From positions 214,953 to 278,952 of the forward strand of contig JAIMKR010000001.1 in NCBI GenBank assembly GCA_020692325.1: a stretch of DNA of 64,000 nt. Direction: 5' to 3'. The number at the start of each line of letters is the position of its first letter. The stretch's first letter is position 1. The translations under genes and the position numbers were made by a program. This document shows positions 35,808-47,189 of the stretch, piece after piece. The notes beneath the pieces are model-generated. The model did not search any database. It was not told where the DNA came from and saw only the letters and a program-made list of their open reading frames with translations. Source of the stretch: Desulfocurvus sp. (lineage in GTDB: Bacteria; Desulfobacterota; Desulfovibrionia; Desulfovibrionales; Desulfovibrionaceae).

Positions 35808-36268
35808 AGGCCATAGACATCATGACCCCGGAACCCGTGACCCTCTCGCCCGACAGCGACATCCGCACGGCGGCGCTGCTCCTGCTCGACCGCAAGATCA
35901 ACGGCGCGCCCGTGGTCGATAAGAACGGCAGGCTCGTGGGCGTGCTGACGCAGAGCGACCTTGTCGCCCAGCAGAAGCAAGTGACCATGCCCTCCATCTT
36001 CGCCATGTTCGACGGCTTCATCGCCCTGTCCAGCCGCGAGGACTTCGAACGCGAAATCAAGAAAATCGCCGCCACCAAGGTGTCCGAGGCCATGACCCAG
36101 CACCCCAGGTCCGTATCGCCACAGACCCCCATCGAGGAAATCGCCACGGTCATGGTCAACGAGAAGCTGTACACCCTGCCCGTGGTGGATTCCGGCAGGC
36201 TCGTGGGCGTGGTGGGCAAGGAGGACATTCTGCGCACCCTGCTGGAGCACAAGCATCACGAGGATTAG
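35801..36268 (+). CDS. Two-CBS-domain protein
   Basis: This 155-residue protein consists of a tandem pair of CBS domains and nothing else. The first begins DIMTPEPVTLSPDSDIRTA and ends GRLVGVLTQSDL; the second begins SEAMTQHPRSVSPQTPIEE and ends GRLVGVVGKEDI. Such Bateman modules bind adenosine nucleotides and regulate partner enzymes or transporters. It lies between the NAD(P)H repair gene and tsaE. A link to nucleotide or energy sensing is plausible but the target is unknown. AAGGAG precedes the ATG. Confidence 0.9.
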   Translation: MLKAIDIMTPEPVTLSPDSDIRTAALLLLDRKINGAPVVDKNGRLVGVLTQSDLVAQQKQVTMPSIFAMFDGFIALSSREDFEREIKKIAATKVSEAMTQHPRSVSPQTPIEEIATVMVNEKLYTLPVVDSGRLVGVVGKEDILRTLLEHKHHED

Positions 36269-36271
36269 TCC

Positions 36272-36769
36272 TTGCTGCTCCATCTGCCCGACGACGCCGC
36301 AACCCTCACCCTGGGTGGCGCGCTTGGTCGCGCCCTGGCGCAAGTGAGCGGCCGGCCCGCGCCGCTGCTGCTTTCCGGCCCCCTGGGCTCCGGCAAGACC
36401 ACCCTCGTGCGCGGGCTGGTGGCAGCCCTGCCCGGGGCCGACGCGGCCGAGGTCTCCAGCCCCAGCTTCAATCTGGTGAACATCTACCCCACCACGCCGC
36501 GCGTGGCCCACTTCGACCTGTACCGCACGGCGGGAACCCCGCCGGAGGAATTCGACGACGCCCTGGACGCGCCGGACACGCTGGTCGTGGCCGAGTGGAT
36601 CGAGAACCTTCCACGCGCGCTGTGGCCGGCCGAGGCCCTGGTCCTCGTCTGGACCCCTGTTCCCTCTGGACGGACGCTCGAAATCAGGGCATGGGGAAAA
36701 GCGGCCGGCGGCCTGCTTGAAGCGGCGGCCCCGCGCCTCAATACTTGGGAAAAGGTACCCTCGCGATGA
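36272..36769 (+). CDS. tsaE: tRNA threonylcarbamoyladenosine biosynthesis ATPase TsaE
   Basis: This 165-residue P-loop ATPase is needed with TsaB, TsaC and TsaD to make t6A37 in ANN-decoding tRNAs. The Walker A motif is LSGPLGSGKTTLVRG; SSPSFNLVNIY and HFDLYR are the other TsaE signatures, followed by VAEWIENLP. The best start is TTG at 36272, three bases after the CBS gene, with GAGG just upstream. Its stop overlaps lysC by ATGA. Confidence 0.93.
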   Translation: MLLHLPDDAATLTLGGALGRALAQVSGRPAPLLLSGPLGSGKTTLVRGLVAALPGADAAEVSSPSFNLVNIYPTTPRVAHFDLYRTAGTPPEEFDDALDAPDTLVVAEWIENLPRALWPAEALVLVWTPVPSGRTLEIRAWGKAAGGLLEAAAPRLNTWEKVPSR

Positions 36770-37977
36770 ACAACATTGTGGTGCAGAAATTCGGCGGCAC
36801 CTCCGTGCGCAATCTGGAGTGCATGCGGCAGGTGCTGAACAACGTCCGCCGCCCGCTGGCCAACGGCGACAAGGTCATCGTGGTGCTCTCCGCCATGGCC
36901 GGCGAGACCAACCGCCTCATCGCCCTTTCACGGCAGTGGTCGCAGACGCCCGACCTGGCCGAAATGGACAGCCTCGTCTCCACCGGCGAACAGATCTCCG
37001 TGGCGCTGTTCGCCATGATGGCCAAGGACGAGGGCGTCAAATGCCGCTCGGTCCTCGGCTTCCAGATCCCCATCGAGACCGACGCCTCTCACGGCAAGGC
37101 CAGAATCGAGAGCATCGACGACGAGAAACTGCGCAAGATGCTCGAAACCTACGACGTGCTCGTGGTGGCTGGCTTTCAGGGCGTGGACGCCGGCGGCCGC
37201 ATCTCCACGCTGGGCCGCGGCGGGTCCGACACCTCGGCCGTGGCCGTGGCCGCCGCCCTGCACGCCGAGATGTGCGAAATCTACACCGACGTGCCCGGCG
37301 TGTTCACCACCGACCCCAACATCTGCGCCGAGGCCAGGAAGCTCGACCGCATCGCCTACGACGAGATGCTGGAGATGGCCAGCATGGGCGCGAAGGTGCT
37401 GCAGATCCGTTCCGTCGAATTCGCCAAGAAGTACAATGTCAAGGTGCACGTTCGCTCGACCTTCAGCGACGAGCCCGGCACCATCGTCACCCAGGAGGAT
37501 GAAATCATGGAAGCTGTCCAGGTCTCCGGCGTCGCCTACGACAAGGACCAGGCGCAAGTCACGCTGGTGGGCGTCATCGACGAGCCCGGCGTCTGCGCCT
37601 CGATCTTCGTCCCCATCGCGGACAAGCAGATTCTCGTGGACATGATCGTGCAGAACCCCAGCCGCGAGGGCCGCACGGACATCACCTTCACCGTCACCCG
37701 CGCCGATCTGGACGCCACCCTCAAACTGATGGAGGGGCTGAAGAACGAGATCGGCTACAAGGCCCTGCTCTCCGACAAGAGCGTGGCCAAGGTCTCGGTC
37801 ATCGGCGTGGGCATGCGCAACCACTCCGGCGTGGCCTCCAAGGCCTTCCGCGCCATGCACGACGAAAACATCAACATTCTCATGATCAGCACCTCAGAGA
37901 TCAAGCTTTCCTGCCTCATCGAGGACAAATACACGGAGCTCGCGGTGCGCACGCTGCACCAAGCCTTCATCGGCTAA
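36766..37977 (+). CDS. lysC: Aspartate kinase
   Basis: This 403-residue monofunctional aspartokinase phosphorylates aspartate for lysine, threonine and methionine synthesis. It begins MNNIVVQKFGGTSVRN, the nucleotide-binding KFGGTSV motif. FQGVDAGGRISTLGRGGSDTSA carries the catalytic core, and two C-terminal ACT domains follow (from about 265), where lysine and threonine feedback usually acts. Start and tsaE stop overlap by 4 bp. cimA follows after 24 bp, linking aspartate-family and isoleucine supply. Confidence 0.96.
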   Translation: MNNIVVQKFGGTSVRNLECMRQVLNNVRRPLANGDKVIVVLSAMAGETNRLIALSRQWSQTPDLAEMDSLVSTGEQISVALFAMMAKDEGVKCRSVLGFQIPIETDASHGKARIESIDDEKLRKMLETYDVLVVAGFQGVDAGGRISTLGRGGSDTSAVAVAAALHAEMCEIYTDVPGVFTTDPNICAEARKLDRIAYDEMLEMASMGAKVLQIRSVEFAKKYNVKVHVRSTFSDEPGTIVTQEDEIMEAVQVSGVAYDKDQAQVTLVGVIDEPGVCASIFVPIADKQILVDMIVQNPSREGRTDITFTVTRADLDATLKLMEGLKNEIGYKALLSDKSVAKVSVIGVGMRNHSGVASKAFRAMHDENINILMISTSEIKLSCLIEDKYTELAVRTLHQAFIG

Positions 37978-38001
37978 CCTCAAACAAACAGAAGGAAGAA
38001 C

Positions 38002-39638
<1,637 letters not shown>

Positions 39639-39639
<1 letters not shown>

Positions 39640-40490
39640 TGGAGGACGCAGCTGGGACGACGTGGCCCGAACGCCGCGTCACCGTGCTGTGCGACAACAC
39701 CGCCGGCCGGTCGGACCTCGGGGCCGAATGGGGGCTCTCGCTGGCCCTCGATCTCGGTCCCGGGGACGACGGCGGCCTGTGGCTATGGGACACCGGCCAA
39801 AGCGGCCTGTTCCTGAAAAACGCCACGCGGCTCGGCATCGACGTGACCCGGGCGCGCGGGCTGGCGCTGAGCCACGGCCACTACGACCACACCGGCGGCG
39901 TTGACGCGCTGTTCGCCGCGGGTTTCGCCGGGCGCGTTCACGCCCACCCTGCCTGCGCGTGGGATCGTTACGCCGAGGAGCCGGACGGACGCCCCCGACG
40001 GCCCATCGGTCCGCCGCACCCACTGCCCGGCATCCTGGCCGTGGAAAAGACCGCGCGCCTCGCACCAGGGCTGACCATGCTGGCGGACATTCCCCGCCTG
40101 CCCGGTCGCTTCCAGGCCGTGGACCAATTCTCCCTCGACCCAGCGGGAACGACGCCGGATCCCACGCCCGACGACGCCTTCCTCGTGCTGGAAACGTCCA
40201 GCGGCCCTGTGGCCGTGCTGGGCTGCTGCCACAGCGGGCTGTCCAACTCGCTCGCCTGCGCGCGCCAGCGGCTGGGGGTCGAATCCTTCCACGCCGTGCT
40301 GGGCGGCCTGCACCTCTTCACCGCCGGCGAGACGGCCGTGCGCGAGACGGCCGAGGCGCTGCGGAAATTCCGCGTGGAGCGGCTCGTGGCCGGCCATTGC
40401 AGCGGTCGGGACCGCGTCGCGGCCCTGCGCGGCCTCGTTCCCGATTGCGAGGTGCGCGACCTCTCCGCCGGTCAAACATGGATATATTGA
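39639..40490 (+). CDS. MBL-fold metallohydrolase
   Basis: This 283-residue metallo-beta-lactamase-fold protein carries the metal motif HGHYDHTGG, preceded by WDTGQSGLF and an N-terminal TVLCDNTA strand. The other ligands are likely in VLGCCHSGL and LVAGHCSG. This pattern resembles the dihydropteroate/methanopterin-type (RFA-P-related) MBL subgroup. It is the last gene of the pdxJ run, overlapping the cimA stop by one base. The substrate is unknown. Confidence 0.83.
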
Positions 40491-40602
40491 GCCAATAACG
40501 CATCACTTCCGTCTCCCGGCCTTCCCTTCTTCATATCTTTCAGCTATATCCCAATTATCCTGTTGCCGATTGACGTTGGACAATGCATAGTTGGGATCAA
40601 GT

Positions 40603-41772
40603 ATGAACGTACCGTCCTTGCTCGACCTGCGCAAATTCCTCGCCCCCGAGACCGTGTTCGGCGCGGCGGCCGCCACACTGGCCGGCCGCCACGCGCTCAA
40701 CCTGGGCGCGAGCCGCGTGCTGCTCGTCACCGATCCAGGAGTGCGCTCCCAGCCCTGGTTCGAGGATATCGCCCACGGCCTGGGCGAGGCCGGTCTGGTG
40801 GTGGAGCTGTTCGACGCCGTGCAGGAGAACCCGCGCGACGACGAGGTGATGCGCGGCGCCGAGGCCTACCGGGCCGCCGGCTGCGACGCCATCGTGGCCG
40901 TGGGCGGCGGCAGTCCCATGGACTGCGCCAAGGGCATCGGCATCGTTTGCAGCAACGACCGGAACGTCCTCGAATTCGAGGGCGTGGACAACGTGGACAA
41001 GCCGGGTCCGCCGCTCATCTGCGTGCCCACCACGGCGGGCAGCTCGGCCGACGTGAGCCAGTTCGCCATCATCAACGACACCACGCGCAAGGTCAAAATA
41101 GCCATCGTCAGCAAGGCCATGGTGCCGGACGTGGCGCTCATCGACCCCCTGCTCACCCTGACCATGCCGCCCCGGCTCACGGCCAACACCGGGCTGGACG
41201 CCCTGACTCACGCCATCGAGGCCTACGTCTCCAACGCCCATGGTCCCATCACGGACCTCTTCGCCCTGGAGGCGACACGGCTCGTGGCCATACACTTGCC
41301 GCGCGTCATGGAGGCCCCTCGCGACGCCGAGGCCCGCGCCGGCATGATGCTCGCCAGCCTCGACGCCGGGCTGGCCTTCTCCAACGCCATTCTCGGCGCT
41401 GTGCACGCCATGGCCCACAGCCTGGGCGGACTGCTGGACCTGCCCCACGGCCTTTGCAACGCCCTGCTGCTGGACCACGTCATCGACTACAATTTCGACG
41501 CCGCACCGGATCGCTACGCGGACATCGCCGTGGCCCTGGATGCGAAACTGCCCCCGGACGCGGACGACGCGACCCGCCGCGAGGCAGTGCTCTCGGCCGT
41601 GCGCCGCCTCAAGGCCACCGCCGGCGTCACCGGCGGCCTGGGCGCCCTGGGCGTGCGGCCGGAGCATCTGGACGGGTTGGTGGAGTTCGCCCTGCACGAC
41701 CCCTGCATGCTCACCAACCCCAAGCTTCCAACGGCGGAAGAGCTGCGCGCCGTGTTCCTCCATGCCCTCTGA
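40603..41772 (+). CDS. Iron-containing alcohol dehydrogenase
   Basis: This 389-residue type III alcohol dehydrogenase has the NAD-binding segment VAVGGGSPMDCAKG and PTTAGSSADVS. Iron ligands fall in NTGLDALTHAIEAY, GAVHAMAHSLGG and PHG. Members reduce aldehydes or oxidise alcohols, including ethanol and lactaldehyde; sulfate reducers use them in alcohol metabolism. The ATG at 40603 is 112 bp after the MBL gene. The downstream GGDEF-EAL gene overlaps its end by 11 bp. Confidence 0.9.
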   Translation: MNVPSLLDLRKFLAPETVFGAAAATLAGRHALNLGASRVLLVTDPGVRSQPWFEDIAHGLGEAGLVVELFDAVQENPRDDEVMRGAEAYRAAGCDAIVAVGGGSPMDCAKGIGIVCSNDRNVLEFEGVDNVDKPGPPLICVPTTAGSSADVSQFAIINDTTRKVKIAIVSKAMVPDVALIDPLLTLTMPPRLTANTGLDALTHAIEAYVSNAHGPITDLFALEATRLVAIHLPRVMEAPRDAEARAGMMLASLDAGLAFSNAILGAVHAMAHSLGGLLDLPHGLCNALLLDHVIDYNFDAAPDRYADIAVALDAKLPPDADDATRREAVLSAVRRLKATAGVTGGLGALGVRPEHLDGLVEFALHDPCMLTNPKLPTAEELRAVFLHAL

Positions 41773-44347
41773 CGACCGCCGCCCGGGCGACCTGCGCGAC
41801 CGGCTCATCGGTCTGGGCGAACGCTCCATGGCCAAGAGCTACTACCCGGAACTGCGCCGCAAACTGGAGGAGCTGGAACGTTTCCGCGCCGTGGTGGACC
41901 ACGCCAACGACGCCATTTTCGTCTTCCGCACCGAGGACTGGAACGTGGTCGATGTCAACGAGACGGCCCTCGTCATGCTCTCCATGGAGCGGGAGGAGGT
42001 GCTGGGCCGCCCCATCACCTCGCTGTTCCCACAGGAGATCGCCGCGCGCTACGCCGGAGCCCTGGAGGACGCGCGCACCCCAACAGGTGAACTCCAGTTC
42101 CGCAACGGCCACATCGTCACCATCCTCTCCGGCGCGCGGGGCCGCAGCGTGCCCACGGAGATCACGGTGACGCTGCATTCCTTCGCCGGTAGGGGATACG
42201 CCGTGGTCATCGCCCGCGACGTCACCGTGCGCATGGCCATCGAGGCCGAGCTGGACAAAAGCCGGCAGCTGTTCGCCTCGTTCATGGAGAATACACCGGC
42301 CTCGGCCACCATCAAGGGGCCGGACGGACGCTACGTATTCAGCAACCCGGCCTTCAGCGCCTATGTGGGCCTTTCCCCGCAGCAGGTGGTGGGAAAGTCG
42401 GACGACGAACTGTGGCCAGCTGACGTGGTGGCCATGATGCGCGAGAGCGATCTGTTCGTCCAACGCGAGGGACGCCCCATCACCGCGCAGCAACGCGTCC
42501 GCCCCATCGCCGGCGGGCCAACGCGCGTTCTGCAGGTGACCAAGTTTCCGATCACCCGGCGGGGAGAAATCACGGGCGTCGCGGTCATCGGTCTGGACAT
42601 CTCCCGGCAGGTGCGCACGGAACAGGCCCTCAAGGACAGCGAGGACCGCCACCGCATCGTGGCCGAGTACACCCACGGCATGGAATGCTGGGTGGGACCG
42701 GACGGGGGGATGCTCTACGCCAGCCCCTCGTGCGAACGCATCACCGGCTACCCGCGCGACCATTTTCTGGAAAACGCCAACGGACTGGAGAACATCGTCC
42801 TCGAGGAAGACCGCGAGGACTGGCTGCGCTTCCACGCCCGGCCCCACGACGAATCCCTGGACTACCGCATCCGCACGCGCGACGGCCGGGTGCGCTGGGT
42901 CAACGAGGTCAAACGCGAGGTGACCGCCTCCGACGGCGAATCCATGGGCAGCCGCCTGTCCCTGCGCGACATCACCGAGCGCAAGCACATGGAGTTGCAG
43001 CTGCGGCACCTGGCCCTGCACGACCCGCTCACCGGTCTGGCCAACCGCTCCCTATGCCTGGACCGCATCCAGCAGGCCATGGAGCGTTCTCGCCGGGTCA
43101 AGCGCAGCTTCTTCTCGGTCATTTTTCTGGATCTGGACCGCTTCAAGGTGCTCAACGACAGCCTTGGCCACGTTTTCGGCGACAAGGTGCTGCTGCTGAC
43201 GGCCGAGGTGCTGCGCGCCAGCGTGCGCGCCTTCGACACCGTCGCACGCTTTGGCGGCGACGAATTCGTGCTGCTGCTGGAGGAACTCTCCTCCCCGCGC
43301 GAGGCCATCCAGGCCGTGCAGCGCCTGCGCAAGGCCATCAGCCGGCCGCTGGTGGTCGATGGCCACGAGATCCAGCTCACGGCCAGCCTCGGCCTCACGC
43401 TGGGCACGCAGAACTCCGCCACGCCAGACGACCTGCTGCGCAATGCCAATGTGGCCATGCACCAGGCCAAGAAGGCCGGCCGCAACCGCTTCAAGACCTT
43501 CACCCGCGCCATGCTCGACCGCGCCAGCACCCTGCTGGCCATGGAGACGGACCTGCGCCGGGCCGTGGGGCGCGGCGAATTCTTCCTGGAATACCAGCCG
43601 ATCGTGCGCATGGACGGCGCGCCGACGCTGCACGGATTCGAGGCGCTGGTGCGCTGGAATCATCCGCACAAGGGTGTGGTGCCCCCCTCGCTGTTCATCC
43701 CCGTGGCCGAGGAGTCCGGGCTCATTGTGGAACTGGGGCTCATCGTCCTGCGCGAGGCCTGCCGCACCCTTAGCCGCTGGCGCGAACAGATTCCCGCCGC
43801 GGCGAACCTCGTCATGAGCGTGAACCTCTCGCCCCGGCAGTTTTCGGAGTCCAACCTTGTGGAGGACGTGAAGGCCGTGTTGCAGGAAACAGGCCTGCCC
43901 CCCAGCGCCCTCAAGCTGGAAATCACCGAATCGGCCATCATGGACAACGCGGCCAGCGCCGTGGACAAGCTGCGCCGGCTCAAGGCCCTGGGCATGGCCC
44001 TGTCCATCGACGATTTCGGCACCGGCTACTCGTCCATGAGCAGCCTGCAGCAGTTCCCCCTGGACACGCTCAAAATCGACCTGTCCTTCGTCCGCCGCAT
44101 CGAACAGGGGCCGGAAGGGCAGGAGATAGTCAAGGCCATCATCAGCCTCGCCCACTCCCTGCAATTACAGGTCATCGCCGAGGGCGTGGAGCGCACCTCC
44201 CAGCGTGACATCCTGCGCGGGCTCAACTGCGAATTCGCCCAGGGCTACCTCTACTCCAAGCCCATCGGCGAGGCCGCCGCCCGCGAGTATCTCGCCTCCT
44301 GCGCCGCCGCCGACGGCTGTCTCAAGGCCGCGCCGACCGCAAGCTGA
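41762..44347 (+). CDS. PAS-GGDEF-EAL c-di-GMP enzyme
   Basis: This 861-residue soluble protein contains three PAS-type sensor domains (about 30-150, 155-285, 290-420; for example VDHANDAIFVF, YVFSNPAFSAYVGLS and YTHGMECWVG). A GGDEF domain follows with an intact GGDEF at 498-502 and an inhibitory RAFD site at 489-492. An EAL domain comes next, with EAL at 627-629, VNLSPRQF, EITESAIMD and DDFGTGYSS. Both catalytic motifs look intact, so it could make and degrade c-di-GMP, with one activity probably dominant. It overlaps the alcohol dehydrogenase gene by 11 bp; an ATG at 41828 is an alternative start. Confidence 0.92.
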   Translation: MPSDDRRPGDLRDRLIGLGERSMAKSYYPELRRKLEELERFRAVVDHANDAIFVFRTEDWNVVDVNETALVMLSMEREEVLGRPITSLFPQEIAARYAGALEDARTPTGELQFRNGHIVTILSGARGRSVPTEITVTLHSFAGRGYAVVIARDVTVRMAIEAELDKSRQLFASFMENTPASATIKGPDGRYVFSNPAFSAYVGLSPQQVVGKSDDELWPADVVAMMRESDLFVQREGRPITAQQRVRPIAGGPTRVLQVTKFPITRRGEITGVAVIGLDISRQVRTEQALKDSEDRHRIVAEYTHGMECWVGPDGGMLYASPSCERITGYPRDHFLENANGLENIVLEEDREDWLRFHARPHDESLDYRIRTRDGRVRWVNEVKREVTASDGESMGSRLSLRDITERKHMELQLRHLALHDPLTGLANRSLCLDRIQQAMERSRRVKRSFFSVIFLDLDRFKVLNDSLGHVFGDKVLLLTAEVLRASVRAFDTVARFGGDEFVLLLEELSSPREAIQAVQRLRKAISRPLVVDGHEIQLTASLGLTLGTQNSATPDDLLRNANVAMHQAKKAGRNRFKTFTRAMLDRASTLLAMETDLRRAVGRGEFFLEYQPIVRMDGAPTLHGFEALVRWNHPHKGVVPPSLFIPVAEESGLIVELGLIVLREACRTLSRWREQIPAAANLVMSVNLSPRQFSESNLVEDVKAVLQETGLPPSALKLEITESAIMDNAASAVDKLRRLKALGMALSIDDFGTGYSSMSSLQQFPLDTLKIDLSFVRRIEQGPEGQEIVKAIISLAHSLQLQVIAEGVERTSQRDILRGLNCEFAQGYLYSKPIGEAAAREYLASCAAADGCLKAAPTAS

Positions 44348-47168
44348 AACCGGCGTCCGGCGCGGTCCACACGAATTCGATCATTCCGCGCTCCGGCGTG
44401 TCCACGAGCGGAATCCCCCGCGAGGCGAGTTCCGCGGCCACGTCCTTGTTCGGGAAATGATACATATTCTGAAAGCCGCAGCTGGCCACGGCCAGTCGAG
44501 GAGCCACGGCCTCGTAGAGCATCCCCGAGAGAGCGGACTTCGAGCCGTGGTGTGGCAGCACGAGCACCTGCGCCCGCAACTCGCGTCCGTGGTCGATCAT
44601 GTCCTCAATGCCATCGCGGTCCACGTCGCCCGGCAGAACCGCCAGCCCCCGGCCGCGCCACGTGAGCCGCAGGACCAGCGAGTTTCCGTTGGTTCCCCGC
44701 CCCTCGTACCCCGCAGCGGGGTGCTCCACGCTGAGTTCCACGCCAGAACCGAGATCGATGCGCCGGCCGGCCGCCAGCGGCTCGGGCCGGAGACGCCCGC
44801 CGTTGACGCCATCGCGCAGCGACGCGGACATTTCCCCATCGAGCCGGCCCTCGGGCCAGCGTCCGTTGGTGAAAAAGCGCCCCACGCGGAACTCGCGCAG
44901 AATCCAGGTCAGACCCTGGGCGTGGTCGATATCCGGGTGACTGAAGCAGGCCGCGTCGAGCCGAGGCGGACGGTTCCAGGTCAACGCCGGGCCGACCACT
45001 GAGCGTCCGATGTCGAAGGTGCGGCTGAAGGCGCCGCCGGCGTCGATGAGCGCGCGCCGGCCGCCCGGGGCTGTGACGAGCAGCGCCTGGGCCTGTCCCA
45101 CGTCGATGACCGACAGGCGCACCTCATCGCGCGATTCGTCGGCCAGCAGCCGGGCCTGCGGCCAGGCCATGAGCAAAAGCCCGCCGATGAGCAGCGTCAG
45201 CGCCCGCGCGCGTGGCCGGGGCCAGCAGAAGGGGGCCGCCGCCAGCACCGCGCCCGCGCCGAGCAGCTCCGGCCACAACGGTCGCAGCAACGCCCAGGTG
45301 GGGAACCAGCCGTCGGCCGCCAGTCGATGCAGGGCCACGAGCATCCAGTCCTGCGCATGGGTGGCGGCGGCGAGCAGCGCCCCGGCGATGGCGGAAAGGT
45401 GCGGCAGCGGGGCCAGCGCCATGCCGATCATGCCCAGCACCTGCACCACCAGTCCCTGCAAGGGCAGCCAGGGCAGATTGAGCAGAAAATTTGGCGGATA
45501 CGTGCCAAAGTACCACACGGTGATGGGCAGCAGCGCCAGGTTGGCGCACAGGGTCAGGACGAAGGCGTCCCAGCCCCAATGCAGCGCGCGGCCGAAAAAT
45601 CCGGCGGGACGCGGGACCAGTGCCGAGACCCAGGCATAGGGCAGCGCCATGCCGGCCACGGCCACGGCGGACATTTGCAGGCTCACGTCGTAGACACTCA
45701 GCGGATCCAGCGCGCAGATGAGCACGAGCGCCAGGAACAGACCGTCGATGAGGGCACGGCCGCGATCCAGCAACAACAGCAGCCCCCAAAAGCCGAACAT
45801 CCAGGCCGAGCGCACCAGCGAGGGGCTCGCCTGCCCCACCCACACGTAGGCGGCCACCAGCGGAAAGGAGAACAGCACCGCGAGTTTCGGCCGGGGCGCA
45901 CGCAGATACACGCCGGGCCAAAGCAACCCGACAAGCCAGGCCAACGCCAGTCCCAGCACGGCCACGTAGACCACATTCAGACCGGAGAGCGCCAGCGTAT
46001 GCGAGAGCCCGGCCATGCGCAGCTCGTCGGTTGTGGGCAGATCGATGAGCGAGCGGTCGCCGATGAGCAGACCGAGCACGATGGCACCACCCTGGGTGCG
46101 CGGCAGAAGATCGATGAGCCGATCGCGCAGGTGCTCGCGCAGATCCCAGAAAAAGACATGCGGCCGGGGGCCGAAGGAGGCGCGCACGCCATCCTCGCCA
46201 ATCGGTCCACGCGCGTAGGTGCGCACGAAGACGCCGCGCAGGCGCTCGCGCCACTCGAAGTCCGAGCCGCCGAAGTTGGCGAAGCCGTGCACAGGCCGCA
46301 GGCGCAGCTCCACCGTCACCGTCTGCCCCGGCGCGGGCCGATAGTCCGGCTCGTCCCAGTCCCAGGACACGAGACCGGGCACGGCCACGGTTCGTGACGG
46401 CGCGGGGGGGGCGACGGACTCATCGTCGCCTCTGGGCGGCTTGGGGGTGAAGGTGGCGGTGGCGTCCTCAAGAAGGATTTCCATCCGGCCAAAGGGCTTG
46501 TCCGTCACCTCGGCCACGCGGGCGCGCACCAGGGCGCGCGAGGGGCTTTGGGCCACGAGGTCGGGCAGTCGCGGAACCGGCAGCAGCATGGCCGAGGCGT
46601 GCCAGCGCCCTCCGGCGAAGCACAGGGCGCAAAGGCACACGGCGGCGCACGCCCGCGTCAGTCCGACCCGCCAAAAGCCCCCGTGGCCGTGAAGCACGGA
46701 GGCATCGGGCCAGCGGAACACAGCCAGGCCGCAGCCGAACAGCGCGGCGGTCCACATGGCCGGCTCGAAGTGGCGCAGGCTCCACACGCCGGCCACGTAG
46801 GTCAGGAAGTAAACCTCCCAGGCCAGCAGCCCCGGCGGGGAGACGCGGCGGGACGGACGGGCGGGGCGGGAAGGCGCGCAACCGGCCGCTCCAGCGGCCC
46901 CATCCGCCGCACCAACCGAATCCACCGCGTTCGAGGGAGAGACTCCATCGGATGGACTGGACAGGGCAGCCGACCCGATCACACCGGGCAGGCCGGGCGG
47001 GTTGGCCGGGCCGGCGAAAGCGCCAGCACTGGCCGGTTTGGTCGGGTCTGACGAATCAGCGTTCAGGGCTTCCCCCTGGGTGGAATCCGCCCCGCCGGAA
47101 TCAGTTTCCTCACCGGACGGCCCGCCCGGCACGGCAATCGGCGCGCTGCTCGACGCGGTGGTGCGCAT
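44322..47168 (-). CDS. comEC: ComEC/Rec2 DNA-uptake channel
   Basis: This 948-residue membrane protein forms the inner-membrane channel that takes in single-stranded DNA during transformation. An Ala/Ser/Pro/Gly-rich leader of about 110 residues is followed by membrane helices and a DUF4131-type soluble domain. The competence core has GLLIGDRSLI and AGLSHTLALSGLNVVYVAVL. A C-terminal MBL domain has SHPDIDHAQG (about 743) and VLPHHGSKSALS (about 872). Length is at the upper end because of the low-complexity leader; the real start may lie further downstream. It follows murA by 21 bp. Confidence 0.92.
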   Translation of the reverse strand: MRTTASSSAPIAVPGGPSGEETDSGGADSTQGEALNADSSDPTKPASAGAFAGPANPPGLPGVIGSAALSSPSDGVSPSNAVDSVGAADGAAGAAGCAPSRPARPSRRVSPPGLLAWEVYFLTYVAGVWSLRHFEPAMWTAALFGCGLAVFRWPDASVLHGHGGFWRVGLTRACAAVCLCALCFAGGRWHASAMLLPVPRLPDLVAQSPSRALVRARVAEVTDKPFGRMEILLEDATATFTPKPPRGDDESVAPPAPSRTVAVPGLVSWDWDEPDYRPAPGQTVTVELRLRPVHGFANFGGSDFEWRERLRGVFVRTYARGPIGEDGVRASFGPRPHVFFWDLREHLRDRLIDLLPRTQGGAIVLGLLIGDRSLIDLPTTDELRMAGLSHTLALSGLNVVYVAVLGLALAWLVGLLWPGVYLRAPRPKLAVLFSFPLVAAYVWVGQASPSLVRSAWMFGFWGLLLLLDRGRALIDGLFLALVLICALDPLSVYDVSLQMSAVAVAGMALPYAWVSALVPRPAGFFGRALHWGWDAFVLTLCANLALLPITVWYFGTYPPNFLLNLPWLPLQGLVVQVLGMIGMALAPLPHLSAIAGALLAAATHAQDWMLVALHRLAADGWFPTWALLRPLWPELLGAGAVLAAAPFCWPRPRARALTLLIGGLLLMAWPQARLLADESRDEVRLSVIDVGQAQALLVTAPGGRRALIDAGGAFSRTFDIGRSVVGPALTWNRPPRLDAACFSHPDIDHAQGLTWILREFRVGRFFTNGRWPEGRLDGEMSASLRDGVNGGRLRPEPLAAGRRIDLGSGVELSVEHPAAGYEGRGTNGNSLVLRLTWRGRGLAVLPGDVDRDGIEDMIDHGRELRAQVLVLPHHGSKSALSGMLYEAVAPRLAVASCGFQNMYHFPNKDVAAELASRGIPLVDTPERGMIEFVWTAPDAGFSLRSARP

Positions 47169-47189
47169 GACGCCCCCCGACGTTTGCGC

